From contig NZ_CP010899.1 in the NCBI RefSeq assembly GCF_001274875.1, positions 248,001 through 312,000 on the forward strand: 64,000 nt of DNA. The letters run 5' to 3'. The stretch comes from Spiroplasma kunkelii CR2-3x. Its GTDB lineage: Bacteria; Bacillota_I; Bacilli_A; Mycoplasmatales; Mycoplasmataceae. The translations under genes were made by a program, and so were the position numbers. Position 1 is the stretch's first letter. Every line of letters starts with the position of its first letter. Below the pieces are notes generated by a model. The model was not told the origin of the DNA. It ran no database searches and saw only the letters and a list, made by a program, of their open reading frames with translations. Positions 56,962-64,000 of this stretch are shown here, in pieces.

Positions 56962-57600
56962 TTAAAAAATGCTAACAAATTCATCCTCAGCAATTCGTAA
57001 GCGAGGGAAACTTGTTCCTTTAACATTGTCATTATAATATCCAAATAGCATTCCTAACGATAAATGTCATTTTGTTGGGTCCACAATATTATGTTTTGTA
57101 AAAAATGAGGTTGCTTGCAGTGGCGTAATTCCGCCCATAATACTTGAACCAATTTTTAATTCAGCAGCTTGTAATGCCATAAAACTAGCGACAAGATGTG
57201 TTTGCTCATCCGAAAACATATCTGGACTTGGATAACTTTTTAAGTAATTACTCATTCCTCGCACATTTGTTTTTAATGTTTCACCATTAAAAATTCGTTC
57301 TAAGCGATTGGTTAAAAATTCTTCAGATGTTAAATAATCACCATTTGCTCCTAATAGTAATGCTAAAATTGGGGCATCCTTTACTTTTTGCTGATTGCCA
57401 GGCATAAAACAGTTTAATGCTGCTTGTTCTTTTAATTTTTGATCTTTGATAATAATAACTTTTACTGGTTCTAAGCCATTAGAACTAGGTGCTAAGGCTC
57501 CAGTTGTTAAAATTGTTTTTAAATCACTTTCACTAACTGCTTTTGTTTTATCATAGATTTTAATTGCTTTTCGAAACTTTGCTGCTTCTTGTACGCTCAT
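56962..57600 (-). CDS. Nitroreductase-family FMN oxidoreductase
   Basis: 212 residues. The nitroreductase start SVQEAAKFRKAIKIYDKTKA (R-x-x-I/Y-D FMN phosphate site) and LTTGALAPSSNGLEPVKVIII (second FMN loop) are clear, as is the C-terminal LGMLFGYYNDNVKG. One TGA as Trp. ATG 57600 has only a weak GGGAGAAAATT ribosome site. Likely NAD(P)H-dependent reduction of quinones or nitro compounds; physiological substrate unknown. Confidence 0.88.
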
Positions 57601-57738
57601 AATTTTCTCCCATTCTGTAATTTATTTATAAATTTATTATACGCTAATAAAAATGTAATTAAAAGTGCTTAAATTACTAACAAATTTTTGGAACAATGTT
57701 ATAATTAAAAAGATAAAAATTTAGAAAGGGTAATAAAG

Positions 57739-60156
57739 ATGGAATTTTCGCATAAAGCAATTGAACAAAAATGACAACAATATTGAGAAGAACATCAAAC
57801 TTTTAAAACAACAAATAATTCAGAGCAAAAAGCTTATATTTTAGATATGTTTCCATACCCATCAGGAGCAGGTTTACATGTTGGACATCCAAAAGGATAT
57901 GTTGCAACTGATGTAATTAGTCGTATGCGAAAATTGCAAGGTTATGATGTTTTGCATCCAATTGGTTGAGATGCATTTGGTTTACCAGCTGAACAATATG
58001 CTTTACAAACAGGGAATGATCCAGCAGAATTTACTTTTCAAAACATTGCTAATTTTCGTAACCAATTAAAAGCACTTGGCTTTAGTTATGACTATAAAAA
58101 AGAAGTTAATACCTCTTCACCAGAGTTTTTTAAAACAACACAATTAATTTTTGAATTATTATATCAAAATGGATTAGCTGAGATGCGTGATGTTGATGTT
58201 AATTGATGTCCTGAATTAGCCACAGTCTTAGCTAATGAAGAAGTATTAAATATTAATGGAAAAATGGTTTCTGAACGTGGACATTTTCCAGTTTTTAAAA
58301 AACCAATGCGACAATGGGTTTTAAAAATTACTGCCTATGCAGAAAAATTATTAGCAGGATTAGATGAAGTTGATTGGCCAGAATCAGTTAAAGAGTTACA
58401 ACGAAATTGAATTGGAAAATCAGTTGGTGTTGAAATTAAGTTTGCGGTCCAAAATAATCCAGAAATTATTAATGTTTTTACAACCCGTGCTGATACAATT
58501 TTTGGTGTTGAGTATCTTGTTTTAGCACCTGAACATCCATTAGTCTCAAAATTAATAACACCTGAATATGAAGCTGCTGTTACAAAATTTTTAGCAGCAA
58601 CAAAAGCAAAAACTGACTTAGATCGGCAAGATATTAGTAAAGAAAAAAATGGAATTTTTATTGGTAGTTATGCTATTAATCCAATCAATGAAAAGCTTAT
58701 TCCAATTTGAATTGCTGATTATGTGTTACCATTTTATGCAACTGGTGCTGTGATGGCTGTGCCAGGTCATGATGAACGGGATTATTTATTTGCTTTAAAA
58801 TATCATTTACCAATTAGTTATGTTATTGAAGGAGAACATCATAATAAATTACAAAATAAAGATGGTAAACATATTAATTCTGATTTTTTGAATGGTTTAA
58901 GGACAGAAGAAGCAACAAAAAAAGCAATTGATGTTTTAACAGCAGTTGGAAAAGCGAAAGTTAAAACTACTTATAAACTTCGTGATTGGTTATTTTCTCG
59001 TCAAAGATATTGAGGAGAACCTTTTCCAATTATCCATTGAGAAGACGGTTCAATTAGTTTAGTTGATGAAACAGAATTACCGTTAGAATTACCAAAAATG
59101 ACAAATATTAAACTATCACAAACGGGAGAATCACCATTAGCTAATGCCACAGAATGATTAACTGTTATTGACAGTACTGGAAAAAAAGGACGCCGAGAAA
59201 CTAATACGATGCCGCAATGAGCGGGTAGTTGTTGATATTATTTAGCTTATATTTTAATGGAAGATAAGCAACTGTTAGACTTACGTAGTGTTAAAGCACA
59301 AGCTTTGTTAAAAAAATGATTACCAGTTGATTTATATGTTGGTGGCCAAGAACATGCTGTTTTGCATTTATTATATTCACGTTTTTGACATAAATTTTTA
59401 TATGACCAAAAATTAGTTCCAACTTCTGAACCATTTTATAAATTAGTTAATCAAGGAATGATTTTAGGTACAGATGGTTTAAAAATGAGTAAATCAAAAG
59501 GAAATGTGATTAATCCTGATGATATTATTAAATCACATGGGGCTGATACATTACGTTTATATGAAATGTTTATGGGACCAATTGAAGCATCATTGCCTTG
59601 AAATTCAAATGGGTTAGATTCAGCACGAAAATGATTAGATCGCGTTTATCGTCTTATTAAAAATAATAATTTTTCACAAGATAATAATCATGAGTTAGAT
59701 TTTTTTTATCATAGAATGGTTAAAAACAGCAAAGAAATGTTAGAAAAATTAAGTTTTAATACAGCAATTTCACAACTAATGGTCTTTATTAATGCTTGTT
59801 ATAAAATAAAAGGTCCAATTTATCAACCATATTTTGAAGGGTTTACTAAAATGTTAAGTTTGTTTGCTCCACATTTAGCAGAAGAAATTTGAACAAAATT
59901 AAATCAACCATCATCAGTTGCATTGTCAACATGGCCAAAATATGATGAAAAATATTTACAAAAAAATGAGGTTATAATTGCAGTTCAAGTTAATGGTAAA
60001 TTATTTGCTAAATTAGAAGTACCACTTGATACATCAGCAGAAAAATTATCAGCTTTGGCTAAAGCTAATAGCAATGTTCAAACCTTTTTAGATAAGCATG
60101 AGATTATTAAAGAAATTATTATTAAAAATAAAATTGTTAATTTTGTTATAAAATAA
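57739..60156 (+). CDS. leuS: Leucyl-tRNA synthetase
   Basis: 805-residue class I synthetase charging tRNA-Leu. HIGH motif as [18 protein letters not shown] (about residues 41-58), editing domain CP1 (about 220-410, with [18 protein letters not shown]), KMSKS loop [10 protein letters not shown] (about 575), and the C-terminal tRNA-binding domain ([15 protein letters not shown]). Full length, many TGA codons, no lesions. AGAAAGGGTAATAAAG precedes ATG 57739. Confidence 0.97.
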
Positions 60157-60195
60157 ATAGAAAAGATATTAATTATTTATCAAAGGAGAAAAGTA

Positions 60196-61275
60196 ATGAA
60201 ATTTGTTTGTTCTAGCAATGGACCATGAGGTTTTTTTGACCCAGCAGGTTCATATCTGCCAAGGGCTTATTGAACTGACCAGTGATTTTTTAAAGGTCAT
60301 AATTATGTCTTTCAATTAGTTGGCATTAGTATTTTTATTTTAATTATTGGTTCATTATTTGTTTGCAAAAAGTATTATGCAAAAACTGTTAATTGACAAT
60401 GGTTTCGAATTTCAATCGGGATTTATCAAATTATAACTTATTTCTTAACATATGCGATTTGAGTAACTTATTTAGCAGTTGTTTTAAAAACAGAGTGAAT
60501 TTGAGGACCGGTGGGACCTTCGCAAATTCGTGGTTTAAGTGAAGTTATGCCATTACACTTATGTAGTTTACACCAGTTATTATCGGGCTTTATTTTAATT
60601 TTTCCTAGTCGAAAATTTTTTGAAGTTGTTGCTCCTTCAGCAATTGTTTTACCAATTTTAGCAATTATAACGCCGGTTAATGGTTATTGAAGTTTAGATA
60701 ATTTCTTTTACTATAATTACTTTATTCTTCATACATTAATTATTTTTGCTTATTTATATGTTTATAAATATGGTTTAGTGGAAAAGCCTTATAGTGGTTT
60801 ATTATTTAAATGACAGTTATTATGATTAACATTATTTTCTGTTATTGCAGTAATTTGAGATTGAATTTTTAAAACAAACCAATTATTTGTGGGGCCAAGT
60901 AGCGGTGAACCATGAAACAATGGTGGTTTTAATGTTGGTGGTTGAAATACAAACTTTATTGGTGCAAAATATATGTGGCCATTTGCTTGATTACCAATGT
61001 TTTTCTTAGGAATTGTAATTGTTTCATTAACCCACATTTTATTATTTTATATACCACAAAGTTTTTTATATGATAAAAAAACAAAAAAATTAGAATCTGT
61101 TTCTCGCGGCATATGTAATAAATTTCATACTAAAGAAGGATTAACTTACATTACCTTTACTTTTAAATATATTTTTTGATCAGATAATAAAATTCATCAT
61201 TATCTTAATCAAACTAATTTATTAAAATTTACTGATATTGAATTATTAACAATTCGCAATAAGAATCATAGTTAG
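60196..61275 (+). CDS. YwaF/TMEM164-like integral membrane protein
   Basis: 359 residues with about eight hydrophobic spans. The motif VMPLHLCSLHQLLSG (about residue 115), followed by NYFILHTLIIFAYLY, fits the YwaF family (TIGR02206), in which the PLHLC/His region is conserved. An N-terminal extension begins MKFVCSSNGPWGFFDPAGSY. Activity is unproven in bacteria; relatives in eukaryotes are lipid acyltransferases. The stop codon is inside the terminator hairpin. Confidence 0.7.
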
Positions 61276-61295
61276 CAAAGCTAACTATTTTTTTA
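61268..61295 (+). terminator. Rho-independent terminator overlapping a stop codon
   Basis: ATAGTTAGC (61268-61276)/GCTAACTAT (61280-61288), AAA loop, seven Ts. The TAG stop of the membrane-protein gene lies inside the left arm. Confidence 0.88.
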
Positions 61296-61325
61296 TTTAA
61301 TTAAGTTTTCAATTTAAAATAAAGG

Positions 61326-61331
61326 TATAAT
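61326..61331 (+). promoter_or_regulatory. nadK promoter -10 box
   Basis: TATAAT at 61326-61331, 33 bases before the chosen nadK start, with TTTCAA-like -35 about 17 bases upstream. Confidence 0.45.
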
Positions 61332-61363
61332 ATAACTAAATGAAAGAAAAGGTGGCGAAAACA

Positions 61364-62170
61364 ATGGTTAAATATGCAATTATTGCAAATGATTATCAAG
61401 AATCAACACAGTTAGTTAATAAAATTAGTAAACTTTTACAAGAAAATCAATTAAAAGAAGATCTTAGTAACCCACAGTATGTTTTTATCATTGGCGGGGA
61501 TGGAACTTTATTAAGAGCGGTTAATAAATTTCAAGATATTATTGATAAAGTTTTTTTTATTGTAATTAAATCTGGTTCATTAGGATTTTATGCCAACTAT
61601 GATGAAAATACTTATACTAAAGCAATTAAAGCAATTATTAATAATAAAGTTCATATTCGCCAAATGCCATTATTAGAAATTAAATATAATGGTAATCTTA
61701 TTCGCTATGCATTAAATGAAGCAAAAGTTGTTGACCATGTTAAAACAATTCGTACTGACATTTATGTTAATAATGATTTGTTGGAGCATTTCCGGGGAAG
61801 TGGGCTTGTTTTTGCAACTAAAACTGGTTCAACAGGTTATATGCGAGCAATTAATGGTTCGATTATTGCATCTAATATTTCCACTCTATGGCAATTAAAA
61901 GAAATTGCTCCGGTGGCAAATTCAACTTTTTCCACAATTAACGCTTCAATTATTTTAGACCAAGATCAAATAATAAGGTTAAATGATGAGTTGAAAGGAA
62001 AAAGTTTAGTTATTGATACTTATGAATCAAAAATTTTAAGTTCCGATGTAGAGTTAAAAATTAGTCAAAAAACATTGAACTTATGCTATGATAAAGAAAA
62101 TGATTTGAGTCTAATTGCGAAAATGAAGTTATTATTTGCTCATTGCAATGATAACAGAGGAGATGATTAA
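61364..62170 (+). CDS. nadK: NAD kinase
   Basis: 268-residue enzyme that phosphorylates NAD to NADP. Catalytic GGDGTLL (about residues 43-49), the LNE motif in YALNEAKVVDH (about 114), and the Gly-rich SGLVFATKTGSTGYM (about 149-163; Thr-Gly-Ser-Thr-Gly) are intact. ATG 61364 is preferred: AAAGGTGG sits 10 bases before it, and the earlier in-frame ATG at 61340 would be within a few bases of the transcript start. Followed 2 bases after its stop by the EIIB-like gene. Confidence 0.93.
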   Translation: MVKYAIIANDYQESTQLVNKISKLLQENQLKEDLSNPQYVFIIGGDGTLLRAVNKFQDIIDKVFFIVIKSGSLGFYANYDENTYTKAIKAIINNKVHIRQMPLLEIKYNGNLIRYALNEAKVVDHVKTIRTDIYVNNDLLEHFRGSGLVFATKTGSTGYMRAINGSIIASNISTLWQLKEIAPVANSTFSTINASIILDQDQIIRLNDELKGKSLVIDTYESKILSSDVELKISQKTLNLCYDKENDLSLIAKMKLLFAHCNDNRGDD

Positions 62171-64000
62171 TAATGCAAACTGAATATATTATTATTATTA
62201 TTGTGGCAATGATTTTAATGTTGTTGTTTATTTTAATGATGATTTTTCGGAAAAAGATTTTTAATTTTCAAAAAATTCTTGTTCCAAAACAAGCACTTTC
62301 TTTTTCTATTAATGATTTAATTAATATTTTAGGAACAAAAACAAATATTACAATGGTTAAAGCAACCTTAACTCGGTTGCGAATAACAGTAAAAGATTTA
62401 GACGAAGTTGATTTGGTTTTGTTAAAAACTAAATTTAAATTAAAAAATATTTATATTGTTGCCCAAACTGTTATTTTGCCATTTGGCAATATCAGTTTAG
62501 CAATAAAAGTTGAAATGAATAAAATTATTGGAATATAATTATTACAATTTTTTTATTATTGTTTATTTTTATCTGCAAATAATTTTTTAAAAGCACTTTA
62601 GTGTTTTTTTGTTACTTTTAAGAGATAATTTAATTATAAAGTGGAGGAAGAATTGTAATGATATTTAAATAGTTTATTTTTTATGTGCCAGCGCGAGGAC
62701 AATTAAAGCAACCTTTAAATAAAAAATTTAATAAAAATCGATGCCACTATAAAGACAGACATGAAGAAGCAAGGAATGGCGGAAGACAATTATATAATTA
62801 TTGAGAAAATAAATTAACAAAAAATGAAAAAAAAGGAATTCAAGGAGTATTTGAAACAATATATCGGAAGTCATTATGAACCAATTAATGAATATTTACG
62901 AAAGACAAATGGAAAAATATATCATGATATTGAAGCTATTCCAGCTGAACTTAAATTTACAAAAAATGATTTAAAGAAAGTTAATGATAAAATTTTAAAA
63001 TTAGATAAATCATTTCAAAAAGCAAAAACAAATAAAAAATTAGTTGTTTTTCGTTGGGTTAGTGGCTATCAATTTTCAGACCATGATCTTAATTTACGTG
63101 ATGCAAATAATAGAATTAATTGTGATTTATTTACGCAAAACTAATAAAAAATAAAAAAAATTTGCTAATTATAAATAGTTTTTCATAAATTTAATAGTAT
63201 AATTTAAATACCTTAACGCACAAAATAATTTATTTTAATCAAAAACAGCAATCATTAGGAGGTTATAAGATATGGTCAAACAAAAGTTAACTAAATGATA
63301 TTATAACAATTTAAAGATTAATAATTAAAATTTATATGTTGCTGTTTCTGAACAAGGTGTAACTTTTATTGGTTCTAAAAACAAAGGGTTTAATGAATTA
63401 GAATCTTGGTTGAAGAAAAAGAAACAAAATATTTTATTAATTGCTGATCAAGAAGGAAAAACGAACCTTGCTATGGAGCAATTAACGGAATATTTAATGG
63501 GAAAACGAACATTTTTTACTTTAACGTTTGATTTCATTGGTACTTTGTTTCAAAAAAAGGTTTGAGCAGAAGTTGCTAAAATACAATATGGAACAACAAC
63601 TTGTTATGTTGATATTGTACAAAAATTGGACATCCGCAAGTAATGCGAGCTGTGGTGACAGCAATTGGCAATAATGCCATCACAATTCTTGTTCCCTGTC
63701 ATCGTGTTTTAGGCAAAAATAATGCTTTACGTGGCTATCGTGGTGGGTTAGAAATGAAAGCATCGTTATTACAATTAGAAAATATTTGATAATTAGTATT
63801 TGTTATTTTAAATTTATGCTTTGTTAAAAGTAGTTTTTATTACAATTAATTTTATTTTTAATTAGTATGTTGATTATCAACAATAAATTTTTAATATATT
63901 AAAAGGAGAAAAAATTATGGGAAAGTTTCATACAATAGCAAGTAGTTTATTAGTGTTTGGAACTATTAAAATGACATTTGTACCTACTTCTAGTTTTTTT

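Overview
The window is a low-GC chromosome segment of a mollicute, most likely a Spiroplasma of the citri/poulsonii type. Long housekeeping genes (smc, leuS, guaA, a fused pstC-pstA) stay open only when UGA is read as tryptophan. The accessory DNA also fits: SpV1-type plectrovirus remnants, IS30-type transposases of the kind associated with such viruses, and lipoproteins with a short signal ending in an I-S-C lipobox. Intact core genes show no frame errors, while accessory genes are heavily broken, so most lesions described here are probably real decay rather than base-calling error.

Layout. 1-10 kb: the end of asnS, a pair of Cys-rich paralogues, the ribosomal/RNA operon rpsP-khpA-rimM-trmD-rplS, then rbgA, a dead rnhB and a 2-kb strip of decayed genes with some phage-like pieces. 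10-24 kb: purine salvage (hpt, guaA), a dead nucleobase permease, smc, the phosphate uptake operon pstS-pstCA-pstB-phoU, and a phospho-sugar mutase. 24-31.5 kb: a lipoyl/redox locus with an unusual E2-like lipoyl protein that lacks the catalytic His, a YhaM nuclease, an intact NADH oxidase, a dead lipoate ligase, and a lipoamide dehydrogenase whose 5' part is replaced by a dead insertion sequence. 31.5-36 kb: two large surface proteins.

36-56.5 kb is mobile. Inverted IS30 copies flank trxA and a Cof phosphatase. Inverted plectrovirus fragments lie at 35.95-36.24 kb and 55.14-56.39 kb. Between them is a roughly 13-kb phage-like element (about 40.7-54.0 kb). Its left arm on the + strand carries many tiny genes, RecT, a RuvC-like resolvase, an adenine methyltransferase and a ribbon-helix-helix-like protein. 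Its right arm on the - strand carries a TerL-like ATPase, a large structural-type protein, an adaptor-like protein and small membrane proteins. Embedded + genes include a Panacea (SocA/DUF4065) antitoxin paired with an unrecognised small protein, a likely toxin-antitoxin pair with a novel partner. I found no integrase, portal or major capsid gene in it.

56.5-64 kb: a small membrane protein, a nitroreductase, leuS, a YwaF-like membrane protein, NAD kinase, a membrane-tethered EIIB-like protein lacking the phosphocysteine, a broken ADP-ribosyltransferase toxin gene, a broken ogt, and the start of a secreted protein or lipoprotein.

The best candidates for undescribed biology are the Panacea pair (49,028-49,848), the lipoyl pseudo-E2 with a His-rich repeat linker (24,168-26,021), the phage early-operon control region (40,905-41,312) with phased ACTACAA sites, the divergent switch at 48,201-48,316, and two phage genes that each need a -1 shift on an A-run. 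No tRNA, rRNA or CRISPR array was seen.
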